From Pseudomonas azerbaijanoccidentalis (GTDB lineage: Bacteria; Pseudomonadota; Gammaproteobacteria; Pseudomonadales; Pseudomonadaceae): a stretch of DNA of 64,000 nt. The notes under the pieces are model-generated. The model saw only the letters and a list, made by a program, of their open reading frames with translations. It did not search any database and had not been told where the DNA came from. Made by a program: the position numbers and the translations under genes. Positions 18,580-28,381 of this stretch are shown here, one piece after another (positions within the stretch are counted from its first letter, which is position 1; every line of letters begins with the position of its first letter). The stretch is taken from the NCBI RefSeq assembly GCF_019145495.1, contig NZ_JAHSTU010000004.1, forward strand, positions 248,001 to 312,000. Reading direction: 5' to 3'.

Positions 18580-19808
18580 AATCCCCAACCACCCAAATCA
18601 AAGAGCTCACGCTCGTCAATGGCTTGAAAGTCATTGTTGGTGAAATCAGCCAAGCCACCGACGCATACTTTGCCGTCAGCTACAAAGTCAGCGCACGAAA
18701 TGAATTACCGAACAATGCCGGCATAAATCTTATACTGGCCGGTGTGTTACTCAATGACAACGAGAGCACAGAGGTTAATGACGAGGCGGGGCTTAATTCT
18801 TTTCATTTTGAGGAGTTCACGACCTATGTCCAGCCTGTACGTCTCACCGACCTGAAAAGTGTCTTCAAACACCATGCGGTACTGATGCGTACTCCAAAAA
18901 TGTCCGAAGCGACGCTACATGCCGAGATACAGCGGCGTAATAGCCACCGGGCCGAAAATGATGTTTTCGTATCCAATATCAGCACCCCCAAGGAAGTCAT
19001 CAAACTGCTTTTTCCTCGCAGCGGATATGCCAACGATGCCGCCGGCGATCCGACCACTCTTGCAGATCTCGACATTGAACAATTGCGAGCATGGCATCGC
19101 CGCTGGTATATGCCTAACAATGCGACTCTAACCGTCGTCGGAAATGTAAATGCCGACAATATTCTACGGTGGGCTGAACAGTATTTTTCACCGATCCCTA
19201 ATCGCCCCCTCGAAAGCTCCAACTTCACCAAGGAAGATTCCGAACCGGGCAAACGGCATATTGAACTTCATAAAAACACTAATGAGCCTTTATCGATCAT
19301 GGCGTTCAATCTGCCAGACCTTGCAACCTTCAATGATGATCCAAAAGCTTCAGGCACCTTGGATATCATTGTGGAACTCCTGACTCGTTACTTTCTACTT
19401 ATGCCGGACGGATATGGCTCCGCACATGGAACACTGAACCAGGATGCAGGTATTTTTCTTCTGAGTGTCACCGCCCTGTCGGCGATTCAGTCCCCCAGTC
19501 AGCTTGAAAAAGGGCTGCACACTTACCTCAATGGGCTGAAGCAAACCCTTATCGACAAACAAACCTTGCAGCAGGTTCGTGAAAACTGTCTCACCCGATT
19601 GGCCGAACAAGAACAAAACCCTCTGATTTTGACCGAGGTGCTCCTTAGGCTTCATTATTCAAAACTGCCCTTGAGTCGTCGGACGGAAAAACACCAAGCG
19701 TTGCTGAGTGTCACCCCCATGGACATTCAAGGTTTCGCAAACAAGTACTTCACAGAACCACGAATGACAACAGCTCACATTTTCCCAATGACGGACTTGT
19801 CGGGATAA
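18570..19808 (+). CDS. M16-like pseudo-peptidase lacking all zinc ligands
   Basis: A 412-residue paralogue of the catalytic M16 subunit 3.6 kb upstream: DIEQLRAWHRRWYMPNNATL matches VEELRHWYESWYVPNNATL there. The HxxEH position reads LILAG (AGINLILAGVLLND), and the third-ligand glutamate aligns with Q in HAEIQRRNSHR, so no zinc site remains. No signal peptide is visible, in contrast to the upstream pair, and GC is lower than in neighbouring genes, with several 60-base lines near 40-45%. The reading frame is open and full length, so it is not simply decaying. A regulatory or binding role is possible; function unknown. Confidence 0.8.
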   Translation: MQLKSPTTQIKELTLVNGLKVIVGEISQATDAYFAVSYKVSARNELPNNAGINLILAGVLLNDNESTEVNDEAGLNSFHFEEFTTYVQPVRLTDLKSVFKHHAVLMRTPKMSEATLHAEIQRRNSHRAENDVFVSNISTPKEVIKLLFPRSGYANDAAGDPTTLADLDIEQLRAWHRRWYMPNNATLTVVGNVNADNILRWAEQYFSPIPNRPLESSNFTKEDSEPGKRHIELHKNTNEPLSIMAFNLPDLATFNDDPKASGTLDIIVELLTRYFLLMPDGYGSAHGTLNQDAGIFLLSVTALSAIQSPSQLEKGLHTYLNGLKQTLIDKQTLQQVRENCLTRLAEQEQNPLILTEVLLRLHYSKLPLSRRTEKHQALLSVTPMDIQGFANKYFTEPRMTTAHIFPMTDLSG

Positions 19809-19994
19809 ACCTATTGCTCACGTTTGCCGCCTGCTGCTGAGTAGCGAAACAGGGGCTACCAAATCTGGTCCGCTCGTAGCCCCCCATTCGTTTACATTCC
19901 CGAGCACTCGGGACGCGAAGCAGGGGTCACCGGGCATTCAGCAATGCTACGATCGACGCTTGAACCATCATCCTTTTCGATTTCCGATCCCTCG

Positions 19995-20996
19995 ATGACA
20001 ACCTTCACCCCCGCCTTCGGCCTCGGCAACCCGCACTTGCAAACCTTGTGGGGGCCGCTGTGGCGTAAAACCACGCACCTTGAGCGCCAGCGTGAACGCT
20101 TGTGGCTGGAGGATGGAGATTTTCTCGACCTCGACTGGCATGGCCCGCACAGCGTCGATGCACCATTGGTGCTGGTGTTGCACGGGCTGACCGGTTCGTC
20201 GAATTCGCCTTACGTGGCCGGGGTGCAAAAAGCGCTGGGCGATCAAGGCTGGGCCAGCGTCGCGCTGAACTGGCGCGGCTGTTCCGGTGAGCCCAACCTG
20301 TTGCCACGCAGCTACCATTCCGGTGCCAGCGAAGACCTGGCCGAAGCCATTCGGCACCTGAAGGCCAAACGCCCACTCGCGCCGCTGTACGCGGTCGGTT
20401 ACTCCTTGGGCGGCAACGTGCTGCTCAAGCATCTGGGCGAAACCGGCAGCGCCAGCGGTGTAATGGGCGCGGTCGCGGTGTCGGTACCGTTCCGCCTGGA
20501 CCAGTGCGCCGACCGCATCGGCCAGGGGTTCTCCAAGGTTTATCAGGCGCACTTCATGCGCGAGATGCTGGCCTACATCAAGAACAAGCAGCGGCAATTC
20601 CAGCATGACGGACGCGAGGACGGTCTGGCCGCATTGGCCGCGCTCGGCTCGCTGGAAAACATGCGCACCTTCTGGGATTTTGATGGCCGGGTCACTGCGC
20701 CGCTGAATGGTTATGTCGATGCCGAGGATTATTATCGCCGCGCATCGAGCCGCTATTTCCTCGGAGAAATTCGCACGCCGACCCTGATTATCCAGGCGGC
20801 TGACGACCCGTTCGTCTTTCCCCACAGCCTGCCCCAAGGCAATGAATTGTCCGCCTGCACGCAGTTCGAATTGCAGACCAAGGGCGGGCATGTCGGCTTC
20901 GTCGATGGCACTGTCCGCCAACCGGGCTATTACCTTGAGCGGCGCATTCCCCAGTGGCTCGCTGCTGTGGGACGCGAGGAACGCCATGGTCGGTGA
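19995..20996 (+). CDS. YheT family alpha/beta hydrolase
   Basis: A 333-residue esterase-like protein of the YheT/EMB8 (ABHD1/3-type) family. GLGNPHLQTLWGPL at the N terminus is the family signature. The nucleophile elbow is YSLGGN with Ser, the oxyanion stretch HGLTGSSNSPY, and the acid and histidine lie near QAADDPFV and TKGGHVGF. The ATG at 19995 gives the family start MTTFTPAFGLGNPH. The natural substrate is not established. It overlaps the next gene by 11 bases. Confidence 0.88.
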   Translation: MTTFTPAFGLGNPHLQTLWGPLWRKTTHLERQRERLWLEDGDFLDLDWHGPHSVDAPLVLVLHGLTGSSNSPYVAGVQKALGDQGWASVALNWRGCSGEPNLLPRSYHSGASEDLAEAIRHLKAKRPLAPLYAVGYSLGGNVLLKHLGETGSASGVMGAVAVSVPFRLDQCADRIGQGFSKVYQAHFMREMLAYIKNKQRQFQHDGREDGLAALAALGSLENMRTFWDFDGRVTAPLNGYVDAEDYYRRASSRYFLGEIRTPTLIIQAADDPFVFPHSLPQGNELSACTQFELQTKGGHVGFVDGTVRQPGYYLERRIPQWLAAVGREERHGR

Positions 20997-21813
20997 TCAG
21001 GGCGAGTCGATTCATTTCTGGCAAACGGCGCCGTTGGCCGGCGTCGAATTGTTGTCCGCCCGCTATATCGATCACCGCTTCGCACCCCACGTGCATGACG
21101 GCTATGTGATCGGCATGATCATGGCCGGCGCCCAGCGCTACCGCTATCGTGGCGCCGAACACCTGGCGGGCAGTGGCACACTGGTGTTGATTAACCCTGA
21201 TGAGCTGCACACCGGCCACAAGGGCACAGAGGATGGCTGGCTGTATCGGGCGTTTTATCCGGACAGCGGGCAGATTCTGTCCCTGCTGGCCGAACTCGAA
21301 TTGCCGACCCATAACCCGCCGGCATTCGGCGCCACGCTGTACCGTGACCCGGATCTGGTGAATGGCTTCTGCCAACTGCATCGCCTGCTGGAAAGCCCGT
21401 CCACGGCCCTGCAACAGCAAACGGCCTGGCGTGAGTTGATGTTGTCGCTGTTGCAGCGCCATGCCGCGATTCCGGACGCTGGCAAGCCTGGAAAGGAACA
21501 TCGTGCGGTGACGATGGCCAAGGAGTTGCTGCACGCACAACTTGCTGCACCGCCTTCACTGGAAGAGCTGGCAGCGGCGGTGAACTTGTCACCGTTTCAC
21601 TTCGCCCGCGTCTTTCGTCGGGCCACCGGCATGCCGCCGCATACTTGGTTGATGCAGCGACGCATTGCCCAGGCGCGAGCACTTCTGCAAAACGGATGTT
21701 TGCCGCTGGAAGTGGCCACGCAGCTGGGATTTGCTGACCAGAGTCATCTGAGTCGGCAGTTCAAGCAGGCGTATGGGGTGGGGCCGGGAGCGTATCGGAA
21801 TGCACGGCTTTAA
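20986..21813 (+). CDS. AraC family transcriptional regulator (cupin-type N terminus)
   Basis: A 275-residue regulator. The N-terminal cupin-like sensing domain (about 1-150) has HVHDGYVIGMI and LINPDELHTGHKG, and the C-terminal double helix-turn-helix (about 180-275) ends with GFADQSHLSRQFKQAYGVGPGAYR. The start at 20986 overlaps the hydrolase stop by 11 bases. AraC proteins of this class often control transporters, but none is adjacent, so the target is unknown. Confidence 0.87.
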   Translation: MVGDQGESIHFWQTAPLAGVELLSARYIDHRFAPHVHDGYVIGMIMAGAQRYRYRGAEHLAGSGTLVLINPDELHTGHKGTEDGWLYRAFYPDSGQILSLLAELELPTHNPPAFGATLYRDPDLVNGFCQLHRLLESPSTALQQQTAWRELMLSLLQRHAAIPDAGKPGKEHRAVTMAKELLHAQLAAPPSLEELAAAVNLSPFHFARVFRRATGMPPHTWLMQRRIAQARALLQNGCLPLEVATQLGFADQSHLSRQFKQAYGVGPGAYRNARL

Positions 21814-21818
21814 AAACG

Positions 21819-21892
21819 AAAAGATCGCAGCCTTCGGCAGCTCCTACAGGATTTGGATTCCTTGTAGGAGCTGCCGAAGGCTGCGATCTTTT
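21819..21892. repeat. REP doublet, family A
   Basis: GATCGCAGCCTTCGGCAGCT and its reverse complement AGCTGCCGAAGGCTGCGATC are separated by about 29 bases between the convergent araC-type gene and sseA. Confidence 0.9.
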
Positions 21893-21897
21893 GATCT

Positions 21898-22752
21898 TTA
21901 CTCGCCTTTGGCGATGCCCCGCGCAGGATCGTTGATCCACTCACTCCACGACCCGGCATACAACGTACCCAGCGGATAGCCCGCCAGACTCAATGCAAAC
22001 AGGTTATGGCAAGCCGTCACGCCGGAACCGCAATACGCCACCAGATCGTTTGGCGAACGGTTACCAAGTTTCGCGGCGAAGCGCTGCTTGAGTTGATCCG
22101 CCGGCAAAAAGCGCCCGTCCGCCCCCAGGTTATCGGTGAACGCCGCACATTGCGCGCCGGGAATGTGCCCGGCGACCGGATCGATCGGCTCCACTTCGCC
22201 TTTGAAACGCGGTAAGGCGCGAGCATCGAGCAAAGTCAGCTCAGGTTTGGCGAGGCGTTTTTGCAGCTGTTCAGCACTGAGCAACAACGCAGAATCCGGG
22301 GTGCCGGTAAAAGTACCGCGAGTGATCGACGGTGCATCCAGACTCAGCGGCAAACCCGCCGCGTGCCACGCCTTGAGCCCGCCGTCCAGAATGAACACAC
22401 CGTCACGTTTGCCCAGCCAGGCCAGCAACCACCAGGCTCGCGCCGCATAGGCACCCGGACCGTCATCGTACAAAACCACGTCACTGTCGTTGCTGACGCC
22501 CCAGGCTTGCAGGCGCTCGATCAGGTCGGACGGCTCGGGCAGCGGATGGCGCCCGGTTACACCCTTGATCACCTTGCCGCTCAGATCACGCTCAAGATCA
22601 GCAAAGCTCGACCCGGCGATGTGTCCTTCGGCGTAACTGCGCTGACCGTAGTCCGGGTCTTCGAGGGCAAAACGACAATCCAGAATCACCAACCCCGGCT
22701 GGTCCTTTTTCAGGTCCAGAGATTGCGGGCTGATCAGTTGCGCAATGGGCAT
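21898..22752 (-). CDS. sseA: 3-mercaptopyruvate sulfurtransferase (SseA-type)
   Basis: A 284-residue protein of two rhodanese domains. The active-site loop is C241-GSGVTA, the loop type of mercaptopyruvate sulfurtransferases (thiosulfate sulfurtransferases usually have CRKGVT-type loops). It transfers sulfur from 3-mercaptopyruvate to thiol acceptors or cyanide. N-terminal motif: LVILDCRFALEDPDYGQRSY. It stands alone between a REP doublet and a TetR gene. Confidence 0.9.
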   Translation of the reverse strand: MPIAQLISPQSLDLKKDQPGLVILDCRFALEDPDYGQRSYAEGHIAGSSFADLERDLSGKVIKGVTGRHPLPEPSDLIERLQAWGVSNDSDVVLYDDGPGAYAARAWWLLAWLGKRDGVFILDGGLKAWHAAGLPLSLDAPSITRGTFTGTPDSALLLSAEQLQKRLAKPELTLLDARALPRFKGEVEPIDPVAGHIPGAQCAAFTDNLGADGRFLPADQLKQRFAAKLGNRSPNDLVAYCGSGVTACHNLFALSLAGYPLGTLYAGSWSEWINDPARGIAKGE

Positions 22753-22800
22753 AACGGGCTCCTGTGATGGGCGATTTTCGGTCCTGCTGCATTCGGTGGT

Positions 22801-23469
22801 TCAGATTTCTTCCAGCGCTTGGGCCAGCGGCACATAAAACTCTTCGAACAGGGCATTGACCGCATCGCGCGCATCATCCGTGACGAACCCCGCTTCCAGC
22901 ACCAATACCTGATAGACCCCACGTTTAATCGCTTGCTCGCTGAGGTGGCTGGAATTTTCTCGCGTGGTGCACAGAAAGCGCACCCAAGACGTGAGGATGA
23001 TCCAGGCATTGAGCGTCAGGGATTCGATTTGAACGCGGTCCATCTTCAGGATGCCGGCGGCGACGAAGCCTTCGTAGATGGCCGTTCCCTGGATCAGGCA
23101 GCGCTGGGAAAAACGCCGATAGCGGTCAGCCAGATCAGAGTCACTGTCCAGCAAATGCTCAAGATCACGATGCAGAAACCGGTAGCGCCACATCGCTGAC
23201 AACAATTCCTTGAGGTAGAAGCGCTTGTCTTCGACCGTCGCGGCGCGGCCTTGCGGCGGGCGCAGGAAGCTGTCCACCAGGCTTTCGTACTCGCTGAACA
23301 ACACGGCGATGATCGCCTGCTTGTTCGGGAAGTGGTAGTACAGGTTGCCCGGGGAAATTTCCATGTGGGCAGCAATGTGGTTGGTGCTGATGCTGCGCTC
23401 GCCCTGCTGATTGAACAACTCCAGGCTGTTCTGCACGATGCGCTCGCTGGTTTTGATCCGTGGGGCCAT
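22801..23469 (-). CDS. TetR family transcriptional regulator
   Basis: A 222-residue regulator with an N-terminal helix-turn-helix (GERSISTNHIAAHMEISPGN, about residues 18-45) and a ligand-binding C-terminal domain. It is divergent from the aldehyde dehydrogenase gene. A 28-bp perfect-arm palindrome overlaps the dehydrogenase promoter, so repression of that operon is likely. The inducer is unknown; an aromatic or fatty aldehyde is a guess. Confidence 0.88.
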   Translation of the reverse strand: MAPRIKTSERIVQNSLELFNQQGERSISTNHIAAHMEISPGNLYYHFPNKQAIIAVLFSEYESLVDSFLRPPQGRAATVEDKRFYLKELLSAMWRYRFLHRDLEHLLDSDSDLADRYRRFSQRCLIQGTAIYEGFVAAGILKMDRVQIESLTLNAWIILTSWVRFLCTTRENSSHLSEQAIKRGVYQVLVLEAGFVTDDARDAVNALFEEFYVPLAQALEEI

Positions 23470-23555
23470 GGCTTGAGCTTTAATTCAGAGTGCGTTGGCG
23501 GGCATCTTACGACCTATCCACAAGTGGATGGAACATCGCTGCGCGAGGAAGGCAT

Positions 23556-23586
23556 TTGACTTTTTAGAGCATAGACTCTAAAAAGT
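23556..23586. promoter_or_regulatory. TetR operator overlapping the calB promoter
   Basis: ACTTTTTAGAG (23559-23569) and its exact reverse complement CTCTAAAAAGT (23576-23586) are separated by CATAGA. The left arm contains the last bases of a -35 hexamer TTGACT (23556-23561); TAAAAA lies 17 bases further. Regulator binding here would block polymerase. Confidence 0.8.
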
Positions 23587-23615
23587 GCTTCATTACAATA
23601 AATCCGGAGCCGACC

Positions 23616-25046
23616 ATGACTGCTGATATTTCCTACCTGCAAAACCTACAGCAGCCTCTGGACGAGCTTCACGCCCTGTTCGAAGCCCAGCGCGCAGCCT
23701 ATGCGGCCAACCCGATGCCACCTGCCGCTCAGCGCCAGCAATGGCTCAAGGCGTTGAAGGATTTATTAAACAACGAACGTCAGGCATTGATCGACGCGAT
23801 CAGCCAGGACTTCAGCCATCGCAGCGCCGATGAAACCCTGCTCGCCGAATTGATGCCCAGCCTGCACGGCATCCATTACGCCAGCCGGCACCTCAAAGGC
23901 TGGATGCGTGCGTCACGGCGCAAGGTCGGCGTAGCCTTCCAGCCCGCCTCGGCCAAAGTGGTTTACCAGCCGCTGGGGGTAGTCGGTGTGATCGTGCCGT
24001 GGAACTACCCTTTGTACCTGGCCATCGGCCCGTTGGTGGGCGCGCTGTCGGCGGGCAACCGGGTGATGCTCAAACTGAGCGAATCCACCCCCGCCACAGG
24101 CTTGCTGATGAAGCAGTTGCTGGCGCGAATCTTCCCTGAAGACTTGGTCTGCGTGGTGCTGGGCGAGGCCGACATCGGTGTGGCGTTTTCTCGTCTGCGC
24201 TTCGATCACTTGTTGTTCACCGGCGCCACCAGCATCGGTAAACATGTGATGCGCGCGGCAGCGGAGAACCTGACGCCGGTGACGCTGGAACTGGGCGGCA
24301 AGTCCCCGGCCATTGTGTCCCATGATGTGCCGCTCAAGGACGCTGCCGAACGCATCGCTTTCGGCAAGACCCTCAACGCCGGTCAGACCTGCGTAGCCCC
24401 GGATTACGTGCTGGTGCCGGAGGACCGTGTGGGTGGATTCGTAGAAGCCTATCGTTCGGCCGTGCGCGGTTTTTATCCGACGCTGGCTGACAACCCGGAC
24501 TACACGGCGATCATCAATGACCGACAACTGGCGCGCCTCAACGGCTATGTCAGCGATGCCACCAGCAAGGGCGCGCTGTTGATTCCGCTGTTCGAGCAGA
24601 GCCAGGGGCGGCGCATGAGCCATAGCCTGCTGCTCAACGTCACCGATGACATGACGGTGATGCAGGACGAAATCTTTGGCCCGCTGCTGCCGATCGTGCC
24701 GTACAAGGATCTCGATCAGGCGTTTGCCTACATCAACCAGCGCCCTCGCCCACTGGCCCTGTACTACTTCGGCTACGACAAGCGCGAGCAAAACCGCGTG
24801 CTGCACGAGACCCATTCCGGCGGCGTATGCCTCAACGACACGCTGCTGCATGTCGCCCAGGACGACATGCCGTTTGGCGGCATCGGCGCTTCGGGCATGG
24901 GCCACTACCACGGTCACGAAGGCTTCCTGACGTTCAGCAAGGCCAAGGGTGTGTTGATCAAGCAGCGCTTCAACGCCGCGAAGTTGATTTACCCGCCGTA
25001 CGGCAAATCCATCCAGAAACTGATCCAGAAACTGTTTATTCGCTAA
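23616..25046 (+). CDS. calB: Coniferyl aldehyde dehydrogenase
   Basis: A 476-residue class 3-type aldehyde dehydrogenase that oxidises aromatic aldehydes such as coniferyl aldehyde to acids. Catalytic C259 sits in NAGQTCVAPDYVLV and general base E225 in ELGGKS; the spacing of 34 is normal. The ribosome site is CCGGAG about 9 bases upstream. The substrate assignment comes from Pseudomonas calB homologues; a long-chain aldehyde is possible. Followed by a TAT-exported protein and a GMC oxidoreductase. Confidence 0.85.
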   Translation: MTADISYLQNLQQPLDELHALFEAQRAAYAANPMPPAAQRQQWLKALKDLLNNERQALIDAISQDFSHRSADETLLAELMPSLHGIHYASRHLKGWMRASRRKVGVAFQPASAKVVYQPLGVVGVIVPWNYPLYLAIGPLVGALSAGNRVMLKLSESTPATGLLMKQLLARIFPEDLVCVVLGEADIGVAFSRLRFDHLLFTGATSIGKHVMRAAAENLTPVTLELGGKSPAIVSHDVPLKDAAERIAFGKTLNAGQTCVAPDYVLVPEDRVGGFVEAYRSAVRGFYPTLADNPDYTAIINDRQLARLNGYVSDATSKGALLIPLFEQSQGRRMSHSLLLNVTDDMTVMQDEIFGPLLPIVPYKDLDQAFAYINQRPRPLALYYFGYDKREQNRVLHETHSGGVCLNDTLLHVAQDDMPFGGIGASGMGHYHGHEGFLTFSKAKGVLIKQRFNAAKLIYPPYGKSIQKLIQKLFIR

Positions 25047-25074
25047 CGGTCGACATCTCCGGGTAATAACAACA

Positions 25075-25620
25075 ATGAACCCAAGCCTGTCCGATACTCC
25101 CGCGCTGTCACGGCGCGGCTTGCTTAAATTCAGCCTCGGCGCCAGCGCCTTTCTCGCCACCGCCGGGTTAGGGGCCAGTCTTAGCGGTTGTTCGTCGGAC
25201 ATTGCGCAAAGCGGCTTCGCGGCGCTGCGCAGTGGCGACCTGCTGTTTTTGCGGGCACTGCTGCCGGTGATGCTCGACGGTGCGGTGACCACCGAGCACA
25301 TGCCCGCCGCCGTCGACGGCACCCTCAAAAGCCTCGATTACAACCTCGATCACCTGTCGCCGGAAATGCTCAAGCTGACCCGGCAACTGTTCGATGTGTT
25401 GGGCATGGCCGTCACTCGCGGCCCGCTGACCGGTATCTGGGGCAGCTGGGAAAACGCCAGCGCGAACAATATCCGGCGCTTCCTCGATCGCTGGGAAAAC
25501 AGCTCGTTGAGCCTGCTGCGCATGGGCCATAGCTCGTTGCTGCAATTGGTGATGATGGCCTGGTACGGGCGCAGGGAATCCTGGGCGATTTGCGGGTATC
25601 CCGGACCGCCTACCGTTTGA
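25075..25620 (+). CDS. Twin-arginine-exported small protein (GMC oxidoreductase partner)
   Basis: A 181-residue protein with a twin-arginine signal (SRRGLLKFSLGASAF) ending in a possible lipobox LSGC near residue 39. The remainder is helical and resembles the small subunit 3 of gluconate 2-dehydrogenase-type enzymes, which partner GMC flavoproteins. The next gene encodes such a flavoprotein with no obvious signal, so co-export or a membrane-attached complex is possible. No catalytic motif is seen. Confidence 0.7.
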   Translation: MNPSLSDTPALSRRGLLKFSLGASAFLATAGLGASLSGCSSDIAQSGFAALRSGDLLFLRALLPVMLDGAVTTEHMPAAVDGTLKSLDYNLDHLSPEMLKLTRQLFDVLGMAVTRGPLTGIWGSWENASANNIRRFLDRWENSSLSLLRMGHSSLLQLVMMAWYGRRESWAICGYPGPPTV

Positions 25621-25635
25621 AACCGGATCGCCCCC

Positions 25636-25660
25636 AATCGCGAGCAGGCTCGCTCCCACA
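25636..25660 (-). repeat. Single REP unit, family B
   Basis: ATCGCGAGCAGGCTCGCTCC followed by CACA, a lone unit without a facing partner, between two genes of the same cluster. It may mark a break in an otherwise continuous operon. Confidence 0.7.
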
Positions 25661-25699
25661 TTTGACCATGCCCTCCAACAATAAAAAGAGAACCCGAAG

Positions 25700-27295
25700 A
25701 TGCCCGTACCCGATCCGTTCCGCGAAGGCATGGCCCGTGGCTGGAAAACCCATAACGGCTCGCAACTGAGCCAGGACCTGACCCTGGAAGCGGACGTGGC
25801 GATCATCGGCAGCGGTGCAGGAGGCGGGACCACGGCTGAAATTCTCAGCGCAGCCGGCTACAAAGTGCTGCTGATCGAAGAAGGCCCCCTCAAGACCAGC
25901 AGCGACTTCAAGCTGCTCGAAGACCAGGCCTACGCCAGCCTCTATCAGGAGGGCATCGGGCGCATGAGCAAGGACGGCGCGATCACCATTCTTCAGGGCC
26001 GGGCGGTGGGCGGCACCACGCTGATCAACTGGACCTCCAGTTTTCGAACCCCGGAGCCGACCCTGGAACACTGGGCCAAAGAGCACAACGTGAAGGGCCA
26101 CAGCCCGGCCGAAATGGCGCCGTGGTTCGAGAAAATGGAACAGCGCCTGGGCGTCGCGCCGTGGATGGTCCCGCCTAATGCCAACAACGACGTGATCCGC
26201 AAGGGCTGCGAAAAGCTTGGCTATAGCTGGCACGTCATTCCGCGCAATGTGCGCGGCTGTTGGAACCTCGGTTACTGCGGCATGGGCTGCCCGACCAACG
26301 CCAAGCAATCGATGATGGTCACGACCATCCCGGCAACCCTGGAAAAGGGCGGTGAGCTGATCTACCTGGCGCGCGCCGAAAAACTCTTGATCAGCGGTGA
26401 CAAAGTCACCGGCCTGCAATGCTCGGCGATGGACGAACGCTGCGTGGAACCCACCGGTCGCAAGATCACCGTCAAGGCGCGGCATTACGTGCTGGCCGGC
26501 GGCGGCATCAATACCCCGGGGCTGCTGATGCGTTCAGCAGCACCCGACCCACACAAACGCTTGGGCAAGCGCACGTTCCTGCATCCGGTGAACATGTCCG
26601 CCGCGTTGTTCGATGAGGTGGTCAACCCGTTCTACGGCGCGCCGCAGTCCATTTATTCCGACCACTTCCAATGGCAGGACGGCACCACCGGCCCAATGGC
26701 CTACAAACTGGAGGTTCCGCCGCTCCACCCGGCATTGGCCGCGACGCTGCTCGGTGGCTTCGGCAAGGAAAATGCCCAACACATGACCAACCTGCCGCAC
26801 ACCCACGCCATGCTGGCGCTGCTGCGCGACGGTTTCCACCCGGACAGCACCGGCGGCAATGTCGAGTTGCGCGGCGATGACACCCCCGTACTCGATTATC
26901 AGATGTCCGCCTATGCCTGGGACGGCTTGCGCCGGGCCTTCCACACCATGGCCGAGATTCAGTTCGCCGGCGGCGCCCGGGCGGTGATGCCGATGCACGC
27001 GGATGCGCGCTACGTCAAAACCCTCGCCGAAGCACGCACGTTGATTGATGGCCTGAGCCTGGAGTTGTACCGCACGCGGTTGGGCAGCGCGCATGTGATG
27101 GGCGGTTGCGCGATGGGTGAAGATCCGAAAAACGCCGTGACCGACAGCCTCGGCCGGCACCATCAACTGGCCAATCTGTCGATTCACGACGGCTCGCTAT
27201 TCCCCACCAGCATTGGCGCAAACCCGCAGTTATCGGTCTACGGTTTGACGGCGCAACTGGCGACTTCGCTGGCCGAACGTTTAAAAAATCCATGA
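25700..27295 (+). CDS. GMC family FAD-dependent oxidoreductase
   Basis: A 531-residue flavoprotein. The FAD motif is VAIIGSGAGGGTTAEILSAA near residues 33-52; the GMC C-terminal domain has SAHVMGGCAMGEDP with the catalytic histidine region and ends NPQLSVYGLTAQLA. The cysteine-containing stretch CWNLGYCGMGCPTNAKQS is typical of the long-chain alcohol oxidase branch. Likely oxidises a primary alcohol to the aldehyde used by CalB; the substrate is unproven. Confidence 0.85.
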   Translation: MPVPDPFREGMARGWKTHNGSQLSQDLTLEADVAIIGSGAGGGTTAEILSAAGYKVLLIEEGPLKTSSDFKLLEDQAYASLYQEGIGRMSKDGAITILQGRAVGGTTLINWTSSFRTPEPTLEHWAKEHNVKGHSPAEMAPWFEKMEQRLGVAPWMVPPNANNDVIRKGCEKLGYSWHVIPRNVRGCWNLGYCGMGCPTNAKQSMMVTTIPATLEKGGELIYLARAEKLLISGDKVTGLQCSAMDERCVEPTGRKITVKARHYVLAGGGINTPGLLMRSAAPDPHKRLGKRTFLHPVNMSAALFDEVVNPFYGAPQSIYSDHFQWQDGTTGPMAYKLEVPPLHPALAATLLGGFGKENAQHMTNLPHTHAMLALLRDGFHPDSTGGNVELRGDDTPVLDYQMSAYAWDGLRRAFHTMAEIQFAGGARAVMPMHADARYVKTLAEARTLIDGLSLELYRTRLGSAHVMGGCAMGEDPKNAVTDSLGRHHQLANLSIHDGSLFPTSIGANPQLSVYGLTAQLATSLAERLKNP

Positions 27296-27323
27296 AAAGA
27301 GGGATTATTCCCATCGTCTATAG

Positions 27324-27890
<567 letters not shown>

Positions 27891-27903
27891 TCACCGCTCA
27901 ATC

Positions 27904-27928
27904 GGCGCCCGCGTGCACTGCGGGCGCC
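27904..27928 (+). terminator. GC hairpin after coaD, possible terminator without T-run
   Basis: GGCGCCCGC and GCGGGCGCC form a 9-base perfect stem with a 7-base loop. No T-run follows, so it may act as a transcript-stabilising hairpin instead. Confidence 0.4.
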
Positions 27929-27953
27929 AATGCGGCACAATTACGCGCATTGA

Positions 27954-28244
<291 letters not shown>

Positions 28245-28268
28245 ATGCTCTAGCGCCTGTTCGGGCCC

Positions 28269-28347
28269 TATCGCTAGCAGGCTAGCTCCCACAGTGGAAA
28301 TTTGCGATCGACGCAGAACCACTGTGGGAGCCAGCCTGCTGGCGATG
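28269..28347. repeat. REP doublet, family B
   Basis: TATCGCTAGCAGGCTAGCTC and GGGAGCCAGCCTGCTGGCGA face each other; the left copy carries CTAG variations. It follows the ferredoxin gene. Confidence 0.85.
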
Positions 28348-28381
28348 AGGCCATCAGCCGCACCCAGTAATCCAGATCAGC

